Shown one piece after another: positions 27,588 to 35,916 of a DNA stretch of 64,000 nt. The notes under the pieces were generated by a model that ran no database searches, had not been told where the DNA came from, and saw only the letters and a list, made by a program, of their open reading frames with translations. Origin of the DNA: Lacinutrix jangbogonensis (GTDB taxonomy: Bacteria > Bacteroidota > Bacteroidia > Flavobacteriales > Flavobacteriaceae); the NCBI RefSeq assembly GCF_000797445.1, contig NZ_JSWF01000028.1, positions 186,001-250,000 on the forward strand, written 5' to 3'. The first letter of the stretch is position 1; each line of letters opens with the position of its first letter. Position numbers and translations under genes: made by a program.

Positions 27588-28895
27588 TTATAATTTAAAA
27601 GGAATGTAAAAAGATTTAATTTTCAACTTGTTATAGATATAAACTGCACTAGATATATTCCAAAACGCTAAAGCAAAAATTGTACCTAATGCTCCTCCTA
27701 ACATTCCCATTTTTGGGATTAACAACAAATTTAATATAATATTAATAATTAAAGCTATAAATAAAAAATTCTTAAAAACTTTTTGATTTCCTGTCATTTG
27801 CAAAACTACCCCAACTGGACCACAAAAAGCATTTACAAATTGACCTACGCATAATACTATTAAAATAAATTGGCCTTCAATAAACTCATCTCCAAAAAAA
27901 GATAATATGTAATCATTGAATACTATTAAAAACAAAATAGTAACCAATGAACAAAAGAAATTTATTTTAGAGACTAATTTTATAAGTTTTGAATACTTAA
28001 TAGTGTTTCCTTGAGCATACAAATTGGCTAATTGCGGTGCTAAAATAGAATTTAATGAGTTTAGCCCAAAACTTATCAAAGTTGAAATTTTAACGACAAC
28101 ACTATAAACACCAACCACACTCTCTTTTTCATAAAGCCCCAATATTATGCTATCAGCCCAGCCCATGATTACAACTATGGAAGCTGAAAACATCATTGGT
28201 AATGAATCAATAGTGAAATTTTTTATTTTTATTTTCCTAGAATCTTTAAACTTACTATTTAAAATAGGTCTAACTTGAAAAGCAATTAAAATTGCAGTAA
28301 TTAATAATGCGAAAAAATATGCTTTAATAGGGAAGGAATCCTCCTTAACATTAAAAACAAACGTAAGGATTGATAAAATAATTATTGCAAATAAAAATCG
28401 AGAGGTATTTGTGTAAAAAGAAAATTTAGAATTTTGTTTCTCTACTCTAAAAACACTTGTTCCTAGACTTATATATACAACAATAGGAATTGAGTAACAT
28501 GCGTAATTAATATACTCTAGATGAACAACTTTGTCGAAAAAAATTAATGCTAGACGCTCTCTTAGCATTAATAAAATTATCATTATTATAAACGATAAAA
28601 ATAATGAAATTAAAGTTGCTTGATTAAACAAGCGTTTATTAGCATTTCCTATTGATAAATATCGCACAAGGTTTAAGTCATAACCTAGTTTTGGAGCTAT
28701 TGCTCCTATCATCATTATTGAAAAAGAAATTGCTATTAAACCATTTACATTTGCTCCATACCACTTTGCAACTACCCAAGTAAATAAAAAACTAAATAAT
28801 ACTCCTGCAATTTTTATAAAAAAAAACGCACCTCCTTTAAAGATAAGGTCTTTAATGTCTGTATCCTCAAGCTTTGTTTTAATTTTATTTATCAT
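27588..28895 (-). CDS. Wzx-type oligosaccharide flippase
   Basis: Integral membrane transporter of the MOP/polysaccharide-synthase family, flipping undecaprenyl-diphosphate oligosaccharides to the periplasm. 435 residues with about twelve to fourteen helices. Seen are FKGGAFFFIKIAGVLFSFLF at the N-terminus, SLGTSVFRVEKQNSKF, MMFSASIVVIMGWADSIILG, and a central LNSILAPQLANLYAQGN, as in Wzx/RfbX proteins. It lies between cysQ and a sulfotransferase gene with gaps of 1 and 5 bases. Its cargo should be the sulfated or soon-sulfated repeat unit. Confidence 0.9.
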   Translation of the reverse strand: MINKIKTKLEDTDIKDLIFKGGAFFFIKIAGVLFSFLFTWVVAKWYGANVNGLIAISFSIMMIGAIAPKLGYDLNLVRYLSIGNANKRLFNQATLISLFLSFIIMIILLMLRERLALIFFDKVVHLEYINYACYSIPIVVYISLGTSVFRVEKQNSKFSFYTNTSRFLFAIIILSILTFVFNVKEDSFPIKAYFFALLITAILIAFQVRPILNSKFKDSRKIKIKNFTIDSLPMMFSASIVVIMGWADSIILGLYEKESVVGVYSVVVKISTLISFGLNSLNSILAPQLANLYAQGNTIKYSKLIKLVSKINFFCSLVTILFLIVFNDYILSFFGDEFIEGQFILIVLCVGQFVNAFCGPVGVVLQMTGNQKVFKNFLFIALIINIILNLLLIPKMGMLGGALGTIFALAFWNISSAVYIYNKLKIKSFYIPFKL

Positions 28896-28896
28896 T

Positions 28897-29646
28897 TTAA
28901 CCTACAATAAAATAAGGATTCAATAAATTCTTTTTGTTGTAATTTAAAACTTTCTTTGTTTTAGGTTCAATAACTTCAATATTTAAACCCAATAAAACAG
29001 CGTGTGCAGCAGCTGTATCCCACTCCATAGTTGGAGCAAATCTAGGGTAAACGTCTGCATTACCTTCTGCAATCAGCATAAATTTTAACGAACTACCCAT
29101 CGATACTATGCTGGTTTTTTTAAATTGGTCAATAAAATCTTGAGTTTCTTGGTTTAGATGAGAACGAGAAGCAACAATACGAACCGTATCACTATTCTTT
29201 TTAGATTTACTTAGAGTTGTAATTTCTTTACCATGAATCATGAAAGCTCCTTTACCAACTCCACCAAAATACAATTTATCAAGTACCGGAGCGTACACAA
29301 CACCAAACACCGGCTTTTTGTTTTCAATAAGCGCAATATTTACAGTAAACTCTCCATTGCGCTTAATAAACTCTTTTGTACCATCAACCGGATCAACCAT
29401 CCAAAAAGCTTCCCAATTCTTACGTGTTTCGTATGGTATGGACTTACCTTCCTCGGAAAGTACAGGGAGTTTGGTTTCTTTTAAGCCTTCTACAATTATT
29501 TTATGTGCTTCTTTGTCTGCTTTTGTTAGTGGGCTTTCATCTTGCTTTAATTCAATCCCAAAATCTTTGTCATTATAAATACTTAAAATTGCTTTTCCTG
29601 CATCTCTTGCTACTTCAATAATATGTTCTATATCTTCTGCTTTCAT
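28897..29646 (-). CDS. cysQ: 3'(2'),5'-bisphosphate nucleotidase
   Basis: Li-sensitive phosphatase family member hydrolysing PAP (the sulfotransferase by-product) or PAPS to AMP or APS. Metal-site motifs LPVLSEEGKSIPYE, WMVDPVDGTKEFIKRNGEFT and the C-terminal TMEWDTAAAHAVLLG are intact. 249 residues. It is 11 bases after cysN and one base before the flippase gene. Because PAP inhibits sulfotransferases, its presence in the unit makes sense for glycan sulfation as well as for sulfate assimilation. Confidence 0.95.
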   Translation of the reverse strand: MKAEDIEHIIEVARDAGKAILSIYNDKDFGIELKQDESPLTKADKEAHKIIVEGLKETKLPVLSEEGKSIPYETRKNWEAFWMVDPVDGTKEFIKRNGEFTVNIALIENKKPVFGVVYAPVLDKLYFGGVGKGAFMIHGKEITTLSKSKKNSDTVRIVASRSHLNQETQDFIDQFKKTSIVSMGSSLKFMLIAEGNADVYPRFAPTMEWDTAAAHAVLLGLNIEVIEPKTKKVLNYNKKNLLNPYFIVG

Positions 29647-29657
29647 TTTATTTGCTA

Positions 29658-30911
29658 TTATACTATCATTCCTGCAGCAACTGTTTCGTTTGTTGCATCA
29701 TCTACAAGAATAATACTTCCTGTGGTTCTGTTTTCTCTGTAAGCATCAACCATTAATGGTTTTGTTGTACGTATTTTAACTTTACAAATATCATTCATGT
29801 TTAGCTCTTTGTCGTCGTTAACACGTTCTAGAGTATTGATATTGTATTTATAAACCACTTCTTTAATCATCGCTTTTTGGTCGTTAGAAGTGTGCTTTAT
29901 TGTATATTTTGCTCTTGGTTTTGCTGAATCATTATTTAACCAACATAACATTACTTCAATATCTTGTGATGCTTCTGGTTTATTGTTAGAACGCACAATC
30001 ATGTCTCCACGACTAATATCAATATCATCTTCTAGTGTTATAGAAACTGACATTGGTGCATGTGCTTCTTCTAATGCTGCGTCTAAAGTATCTATACTTT
30101 TAATTTTAGAAGTAAATCCAGATGGCATTACTGTTATATCATCTCCTTTTCTAAAGATACCACTTGCAACACGTCCTGCATAACCTCTATAGTCTATAAA
30201 ACCTTCACTTTGTGGTCTTAAAACGGTTTGAACAGGAAAACGAGCGTCTACTTTATTAATATCACTACTAATATGCATAGTCTCTAAAGTGTGTAACATT
30301 GGTGCTCCTTGGTACCAAGGCATGTTTGTAGACTTGTTTACTACATTATCTCCATCTAAAGCACTCATTGGAATAAAGCGTACATCTGTTACTAGCATTT
30401 TTGAAGAAATATCCTCAAATTGTCTAACAATATCATTGTACACTTTTTCAGAATAGTCTACCAGATCCATTTTGTTTACACAAACAATAATGTGTGGTAT
30501 TTGTAATAAAGACGCTATAAATGCATGTCTTTTAGTTTGTTCTATTACACCATGTCTTGCATCTATTAAAATAGTTGCAACGTTAGCTGTCGATGCTCCT
30601 GTTACCATATTACGAGTGTACTGTATATGCCCTGGAGTATCTGCAATAATAAATTTACGCTTAGGTGTTGTAAAGTACCTGTATGCAACATCTATGGTAA
30701 TACCTTGTTCACGTTCATCCTTTAAACCATCTGTGAATAAGGCTAAATCTACACCTTTATGACCTTTCTTTTTACTTGTGTTTGTAATAGCTTCAAGTTG
30801 ATCTTCGAATATAGATTTAGAATCGTATAATAAACGACCTATTAACGTACTCTTTCCATCGTCTACACTTCCTGCTGTTGTAAATCGTAATAATTGATTG
30901 TTATCTAACAT
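29658..30911 (-). CDS. cysN: sulfate adenylyltransferase GTPase subunit
   Basis: Large GTPase subunit of ATP sulfurylase, coupling GTP hydrolysis to APS formation. EF-Tu-like GTPase motifs: G1 AGSVDDGKSTLIGRLLYD, the DTPGHIQYTRNMVTGAS switch II, and NKMDLVDYSEK. Two beta-barrel domains follow. 417 residues, and the end (VDDATNETVAAGMIV) shows no CysC fusion; APS kinase is encoded separately here. Partner cysD lies 54 bases upstream. Confidence 0.97.
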   Translation of the reverse strand: MLDNNQLLRFTTAGSVDDGKSTLIGRLLYDSKSIFEDQLEAITNTSKKKGHKGVDLALFTDGLKDEREQGITIDVAYRYFTTPKRKFIIADTPGHIQYTRNMVTGASTANVATILIDARHGVIEQTKRHAFIASLLQIPHIIVCVNKMDLVDYSEKVYNDIVRQFEDISSKMLVTDVRFIPMSALDGDNVVNKSTNMPWYQGAPMLHTLETMHISSDINKVDARFPVQTVLRPQSEGFIDYRGYAGRVASGIFRKGDDITVMPSGFTSKIKSIDTLDAALEEAHAPMSVSITLEDDIDISRGDMIVRSNNKPEASQDIEVMLCWLNNDSAKPRAKYTIKHTSNDQKAMIKEVVYKYNINTLERVNDDKELNMNDICKVKIRTTKPLMVDAYRENRTTGSIILVDDATNETVAAGMIV

Positions 30912-30965
30912 TTTTGTTTTTTTATTGAATAGATTCCTGCTTTCATAGGAATTACAAATTAATCT

Positions 30966-31871
30966 CTAGAAATACCCTTGACGCTTTCTATCTTCCATTG
31001 CAGATTCAGAACGTTTATCGTCGCTTCTATTTCCACGTTCTGTGTTACGCATTCCTGCAACTTCTGTAGCAATTTTTTCTAATGTATCTGCTTCAGATTC
31101 GTCTCCTCCAGTAATTGTAATATCTCCTAAAGTTCTAAAACGTATTTTTTTAGTTACTACTTCTTCGTGGTCTTCAAGTATTAAGAACTCTGAATTTGGA
31201 ATCCATGTATCTTGTCTCCAAACCACTTCACGTTCGTGTGCAAAATATAAAGATGGTATTGCAATATTTTCTCTTTTTATGTAGTTCCAAACATCCATTT
31301 CTGTCCAGTTACTAATAGGAAATGCTCTAAAATGTTCTCCTTCAAAATGCTTACCGTTAAATATGTTCCATAATTCTGGTCTTTGGTTTTTAGGATCCCA
31401 TTGTCCAAAATCATCTCTATGTGAAAAGAAACGTTCTTTTGCTCTTGCTTTTTCTTCGTCACGTCTTCCGCCACCAATAGCACAATCTATTTTATTAGAT
31501 TCTATAGCGTCTAAAAGCGTTGTTATTTGAAGTGCGTTACGTGTTGCATTTTTACCTTTTTCTTCTGCTACACGACCATCGTCTATAGATTCTTGTACAG
31601 AACCAATAATTAGTTTTACGCCTAAATCTTCTATAACATCATCTCTAAATTGAATAGTTTCAGGAAAGTTATGCCCTGTATCAACGTGCATTAATGGAAA
31701 TGGTATTTTTGCAGGATAAAAAGCTTTCTTAGCTAAATGTGTTACTAAAATAGAATCTTTTCCTCCTGAAAACATTATTACTGGGTTTTCAAATTGTGCC
31801 CAAACTTCACGTAAAATAAAGATTGCTTCACTTTCTAATTCATCTAAATAATTTAAGTAATATTTACTCAT
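30966..31871 (-). CDS. cysD: sulfate adenylyltransferase subunit 2
   Basis: Catalytic subunit of ATP sulfurylase: ATP + sulfate to APS + PPi, acting with CysN. PP-loop ATPase motif PVIMFSGGKDSILVTHLAKK, LMHVDTGHNFPETIQFRD, the GGGRRDEEKARAKERFFSHR block and the end SAMEDRKRQGYF are all canonical. 301 residues, complete. The ATG overlaps the cysC stop by four bases (ATGA), so cysC-cysD are translationally linked. Confidence 0.97.
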   Translation of the reverse strand: MSKYYLNYLDELESEAIFILREVWAQFENPVIMFSGGKDSILVTHLAKKAFYPAKIPFPLMHVDTGHNFPETIQFRDDVIEDLGVKLIIGSVQESIDDGRVAEEKGKNATRNALQITTLLDAIESNKIDCAIGGGRRDEEKARAKERFFSHRDDFGQWDPKNQRPELWNIFNGKHFEGEHFRAFPISNWTEMDVWNYIKRENIAIPSLYFAHEREVVWRQDTWIPNSEFLILEDHEEVVTKKIRFRTLGDITITGGDESEADTLEKIATEVAGMRNTERGNRSDDKRSESAMEDRKRQGYF

Positions 31872-32467
31872 TGCTCCAGTTTTAATTTAGGTTTTATATA
31901 ATTCATGATATCATGAACAGCTTCTTCTACCGTTTTTTCTTCGGTTTTAATTTCAATCTCTGGGTTTTCTGGTGCCTCATAAGGTGCAGAAATTCCTGTC
32001 ATATTTTTAATTTCACCAGCTCTAGCTTTTTTATAAAGACCTTTTACGTCTCTTCGCTCGCATTCTTCTACACTAGTGTTTACATAAACTTCGACAAAGT
32101 TAACATCTTTAACGATATTTTTAATGTTCTCTCTGTCTTTTTTATAAGGAGAAACAAACGCGGCTAATACGACCAAACCAGAATCTACTATTAAATTAGA
32201 TATTTCCGCTATTCTTCTAATATTTTCTGTTCTATCTTCTGGATCAAAGGTTAGATCTTTATTTATGCCTTTTCTAATATTGTCTCCATCAAGCGTGTAG
32301 GTTTTTATACCCAATTTATATAGTTGTTGTTCTACAACATTTGCTATTGTTGATTTTCCAGATCCAGAAAGACCTGTAAACCAGATTAAAAATGAATTGT
32401 GTTTATTATTATTTTGCCTATCTTTTTTTGATATTTGATAGTTATGAGGGATGATGTTTTCTTTCAT
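31868..32467 (-). CDS. cysC: adenylylsulfate (APS) kinase
   Basis: Phosphorylates APS to PAPS, the sulfate donor for sulfotransferases. P-loop WFTGLSGSGKSTIANVVEQQ, LDGDNIRKGINKDLTFDPED, RRIAEISNLIVDSGLVVLAA, and KKARAGEIKNMTGISAPYEA are diagnostic. 199 residues, standalone. It leads the PAPS supply genes, 10 bases after the DUF2061 gene. No sulfite-reductase or PAPS-reductase gene lies in the locus, so its likely purpose here is PAPS for the two sulfotransferases. Confidence 0.97.
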   Translation of the reverse strand: MKENIIPHNYQISKKDRQNNNKHNSFLIWFTGLSGSGKSTIANVVEQQLYKLGIKTYTLDGDNIRKGINKDLTFDPEDRTENIRRIAEISNLIVDSGLVVLAAFVSPYKKDRENIKNIVKDVNFVEVYVNTSVEECERRDVKGLYKKARAGEIKNMTGISAPYEAPENPEIEIKTEEKTVEEAVHDIMNYIKPKLKLEQ

Positions 32468-32477
32468 TTATTACTTC

Positions 32478-32930
32478 TTATTTAAACCTAAAAAGATAGT
32501 TTCTAATTCTTCCTAATGGTAATTTTAGCCATATTTTTTCATGTACATAATAGAGTACGAATTTGGTAAATAATTCTGTAAGCGCAATATATAGAGCAAT
32601 TTCGTTAAAACTTTTTAATACGATACCTGAAATAACAAAAGTCATTGTAGTGGCAACAATTCGCCATGAAATGGATTTATAAAGAATTTCTCTATTGGTT
32701 GTTGCTTGTTTACCAAGATAACGTAGCCATATTCTTTCATGAAAATAAAATATTGCTAATTTTATTAAAAACTCTGAGGCGCCAATTTTTATTGCATCTT
32801 CTATACTACAATTCTCTAATAAGCAAGTAATAAGTAGTACTACTAGAATTGTATCTGTCGTTGCTACAAAACGCCATGAAATTCCTTTAAGGATACTTCT
32901 TATATGTGAAGATTTTTTTAAGGTTGCCAT
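32478..32930 (-). CDS. tandem DUF2061 membrane protein
   Basis: 150 residues made of two copies of a roughly 65-residue DUF2061 unit: SILKGISWRFVATTDTILVV...FYFHERIWLR, then LYKSISWRIVATTMTFVISG...YYVHEKIWLK. Each unit has a helix pair and ends in H-E-[RK]-I-W-L. The protein is predicted to be inner membrane. DUF2061 proteins occur near sulfate-activation genes in several bacteria; a role in sulfate or sulfonucleotide handling is only a guess. It sits just ahead of cysC. Confidence 0.85.
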   Translation of the reverse strand: MATLKKSSHIRSILKGISWRFVATTDTILVVLLITCLLENCSIEDAIKIGASEFLIKLAIFYFHERIWLRYLGKQATTNREILYKSISWRIVATTMTFVISGIVLKSFNEIALYIALTELFTKFVLYYVHEKIWLKLPLGRIRNYLFRFK

Positions 32931-32953
32931 ATTTAATTATTATGCTTTATAGA

Positions 32954-33424
32954 TTAAAGACCAATATTTCTAATCCATAATGTTTTGCCATACTCCTTAG
33001 CTCTATATTTATCTCGATCATACAAAAATAACCGAATACTATCAATAAATTTTATTGGAGCCTTTACATTTTTTATAATATACTTATTATCTCCAAAAGC
33101 TTCTATACTAGGTTTACAGTCCCATATATAACTTGGCTTTACATTTCCATTTTTATTCGTAATTGTATCACTAAAAACACGTATTCCTAAAGAGTATCTC
33201 TCTACATCAATTGGTTTTGTCTTTGAATCTAACTTAAGAATTAAAGAAAACTCTCCTATTTCTTTCCGTTGAATCAAAAACTTTTCTATTCTAAAACTCT
33301 TAATAAAAGTGTGGTTGATATTTCGAGTATTAGAAATATTTTTTAACCCATTCACTAAATACCCGTCTCTTTTACAAGAGGCTAATAAAACAAAAAAAAT
33401 GAGTATTCCTACAAATCTCTTCAT
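32954..33424 (-). CDS. hypothetical lipoprotein
   Basis: 156 residues, not recognised. The N-terminus FVGILIFFVLLASCKRDGY is a lipoprotein signal with a lipobox (LLASC; lipidation at about Cys17). The rest is soluble, rich in beta-strand-like stretches with RYSLGIRVFSDTI and SIRLFLYDRDKYR. There is no conserved catalytic motif. It is wedged between wecC and the DUF2061/cys genes on the same strand (11 and 23 bases), so it may be an accessory of the polysaccharide or sulfate part of the locus. Confidence 0.6.
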   Translation of the reverse strand: MKRFVGILIFFVLLASCKRDGYLVNGLKNISNTRNINHTFIKSFRIEKFLIQRKEIGEFSLILKLDSKTKPIDVERYSLGIRVFSDTITNKNGNVKPSYIWDCKPSIEAFGDNKYIIKNVKAPIKFIDSIRLFLYDRDKYRAKEYGKTLWIRNIGL

Positions 33425-33435
33425 AACTTAGTCTA

Positions 33436-34650
33436 CTATTTAAACACGCCACAAAAATCTAACACAACTTTATCTGAAGGCAGTTCTAATGTTTTAAATT
33501 CGTCGTGTGCTACTAAAAATGCAACAATATCTGCTTTTTCAACAGCTTCTTTATATTCTGTTATTTTAAATACGTTATGCTCTGTAATATTAGGTTCAAC
33601 AATGTAGTATTCTCCATTATTAGCGTTTTGCAATACTTTTTGAGCAATATATTTAGCTGGAGACTCCCTTAAATCATCAATATTTGGTTTAAAGGCTAAT
33701 CCCATTAAAGCAATACTTGGCTTATGGCCATGTTTTAATTCAAATTCTAATTTTGCGGTTTGTATTTTTTCAGCACACCAAAACGATTTGTAATTATTTA
33801 TCTCTCTAGCTTTTCCAATAATTTTAGATTCCATTGGATATTCTGCTACAATAAAATAAGGGTCAACTGCGATACAGTGTCCACCTACTCCACAACCAGG
33901 TTGTAATATGTTTACTCTTGGGTGTTTATTTGCTAATTCAATAAGATCCCAAACATTAATATCTGCTTTATCACAAATAAGTGATAACTCATTTGCAAAA
34001 GCTATTTGTACGTCTCTAGATGAGTTTTCTACTAATTTACACATTTCTGCTGTACGTGCATTGGTTCTATGTAAATCTCCTTTTATAAATTCTCTGTAAA
34101 AAGCTAAAGCTTTTTCTGTTGATTTTTCATCTACACCACCAATAACTCTGTCGTTATGCACTAACTCGTACATTACATTTCCTGGTAAAACACGTTCTGG
34201 ACAATACGCTATATTAATTTTACCTGCTAACTCTGGTCTTTCAGTAAAAATTAATTGCATCATTTTCTCCGTAGTTCCCACAGGAGACGTAGACTCTATA
34301 ATATATAAATCGTCTTCTTTTAATAATGGTAATACAGCACGTGTTGCGGATTCTACAAAAGAAATGTCTGGTTCGTTTTTAGCTTTAAATGGCGTTGGAA
34401 CAACTATTAAATAAGCACTAGCTTCAACTGGAGTTGTAGCAGCCTTTAAATAGCCTTCTTTTACAGCCTTTGCAACAGCGATATCTAGTTCTGGTTCTAC
34501 AATATGAATTTTCCCTTGGTTAATAGTTTCTACTACAGATGGGTTAATATCTACACCGTGAACATATGTTTTGTTTTGGGCTATTAAAGCTGCTGTTGGT
34601 AAACCAATATAGCCTAAGCCAACCATTACAACACTTGGTTTATTACTCAT
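33436..34650 (-). CDS. wecC: UDP-N-acetyl-D-mannosamine dehydrogenase
   Basis: NAD-dependent oxidation of UDP-ManNAc to UDP-ManNAcA, cytosolic. NAD-binding VVMVGLGYIGLPTAALIAQN, STSPVGTTEKMM, the PERVLPGNVMYEL motif, and the catalytic cysteine in CGVGGHCIAVDPYF are seen. C-terminal SIALMGLAFKPNIDDLRESP. 404 residues. Two bases after wecB, which makes its substrate. Distinct from the Ugd and TviB-like dehydrogenases also in the window. Confidence 0.93.
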   Translation of the reverse strand: MSNKPSVVMVGLGYIGLPTAALIAQNKTYVHGVDINPSVVETINQGKIHIVEPELDIAVAKAVKEGYLKAATTPVEASAYLIVVPTPFKAKNEPDISFVESATRAVLPLLKEDDLYIIESTSPVGTTEKMMQLIFTERPELAGKINIAYCPERVLPGNVMYELVHNDRVIGGVDEKSTEKALAFYREFIKGDLHRTNARTAEMCKLVENSSRDVQIAFANELSLICDKADINVWDLIELANKHPRVNILQPGCGVGGHCIAVDPYFIVAEYPMESKIIGKAREINNYKSFWCAEKIQTAKLEFELKHGHKPSIALMGLAFKPNIDDLRESPAKYIAQKVLQNANNGEYYIVEPNITEHNVFKITEYKEAVEKADIVAFLVAHDEFKTLELPSDKVVLDFCGVFK

Positions 34651-34652
34651 GT

Positions 34653-35777
34653 TTATAAATTAGATATGAAATTTACTATTTTACTACAAGCAGTGCCATC
34701 TCCATAAGGATTATGTAATTTGCTCATTTTTAAATAGGCCTCTTTGTTATTTAATAAGTTATTTGTCTCGTTTACTATTTTATCTTTATCAGTTCCAACT
34801 AAAAAAACTGTTCCGGCCTCAACAGCTTCAGGTCTTTCAGTTGTATCTCTCATTACTAGAACTGGTTTCCCTAAACTTGGTGCTTCTTCTTGAACACCTC
34901 CACTATCTGTAATAATTAAATAGGATTTATTCATTAACCAAACAAATGCTGGATATGATAATGGGTCTATTAATTTCACATTCTCAATGTCGGCTAACAA
35001 TTCATACACCGGTTTTTGAACATTTGGATTTAAATGTACTGGGTAAATGATTTGAACATCGCTATTAGACTCAGCTATTTCCTTTAATGCACTACAAATA
35101 TTTATAAATCCTTGCCCATGATTTTCACGCCTGTGACCAGTTACAAGTATTAGTTTTTTAGAATTATCTACTACAGGTTTTAAATTTTCTACTTCGTTAT
35201 CAGAATAATTAGATGAAGTCACCTTTCCAGAACTAAAATCTAATGCGTCTATTACGGTATTCCCAGTAACAAGAATATTGCTTTCTGAAATATTTTCGTT
35301 TAATAAGTTTTGCTTAGACGTTGTAGTAGGCGCAAAGTGATAATCTGAAATACTACCTGCAATACTTCTATTTACCTCTTCTGGAAATGGAGAACGTTTA
35401 TTAAAAGTTCTTAAACCAGCTTCTACATGACAAACTTTTGCTCCAGAGTAAAAAGAAGCTATACTGGCAGCCATTGTTGTAGTGGTATCACCATGAACAT
35501 ATACATAATCAGGCTGAAACTCTTCTAAAATTGGTTTAAGATTAGTAATAATATCTGCTGTTAGTGAGTATAGATTTTGATTTGGTTTCATTAAATCTAA
35601 ATCATAATCAGGTTTTATCTCAAAAAAAGATAAAACCTGGTCTAACATTTCTCGATGTTGAGCTGTTATACATACTTTAGTTTCGAACTCATTTTTGTTT
35701 TTTAGAAACTCCTTAACCAAAGGTGCCATCTTAATAGCTTCTGGTCTGGTCCCGAAAATGATAAGGTTTTTTTTCAT
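34653..35777 (-). CDS. wecB: UDP-N-acetylglucosamine 2-epimerase
   Basis: Non-hydrolysing epimerase converting UDP-GlcNAc to UDP-ManNAc. Motifs IIFGTRPEAIKMAPLV, QHREMLDQVLSFF, VHGDTTTTMAASIASFYSGA, HVEAGLRTFNKRSPFPEE, and ITDSGGVQEEAPSLGKPVLV are all family hallmarks. 374 residues. It starts the wecB-wecC unit after a 139-base gap with a likely -7 promoter box. Confidence 0.95.
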   Translation of the reverse strand: MKKNLIIFGTRPEAIKMAPLVKEFLKNKNEFETKVCITAQHREMLDQVLSFFEIKPDYDLDLMKPNQNLYSLTADIITNLKPILEEFQPDYVYVHGDTTTTMAASIASFYSGAKVCHVEAGLRTFNKRSPFPEEVNRSIAGSISDYHFAPTTTSKQNLLNENISESNILVTGNTVIDALDFSSGKVTSSNYSDNEVENLKPVVDNSKKLILVTGHRRENHGQGFINICSALKEIAESNSDVQIIYPVHLNPNVQKPVYELLADIENVKLIDPLSYPAFVWLMNKSYLIITDSGGVQEEAPSLGKPVLVMRDTTERPEAVEAGTVFLVGTDKDKIVNETNNLLNNKEAYLKMSKLHNPYGDGTACSKIVNFISNL

Positions 35778-35802
35778 TAATTATTGATGCTTTTTGCGAG
35801 TA

Positions 35803-35810
35803 CAAAAATA
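35803..35810 (-). promoter_or_regulatory. candidate -7 promoter box for wecB
   Basis: TATTTTTG on the minus strand, matching TANNTTTG, 25 bases upstream of the wecB ATG in a 139-base gap. No good -33 TTTG was found at 17-23 bases spacing, so the call is weak. Confidence 0.35.
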
Positions 35811-35916
35811 GTATTTTTAAAAAGATTTTTTTGTTATTTTAAAAAGAAACTTGCTTTCGTCGATTAAAGTGTTTTTTTAACGTTGCTTTACAGTAATTAT
35901 AAAGAAGTGACCGTTA

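Noticed and set aside
29233-29621. Three overlapping plus-strand frames over cysQ
   Set aside because: They lie wholly inside a well-identified gene, have no promoter and no recognisable domains.
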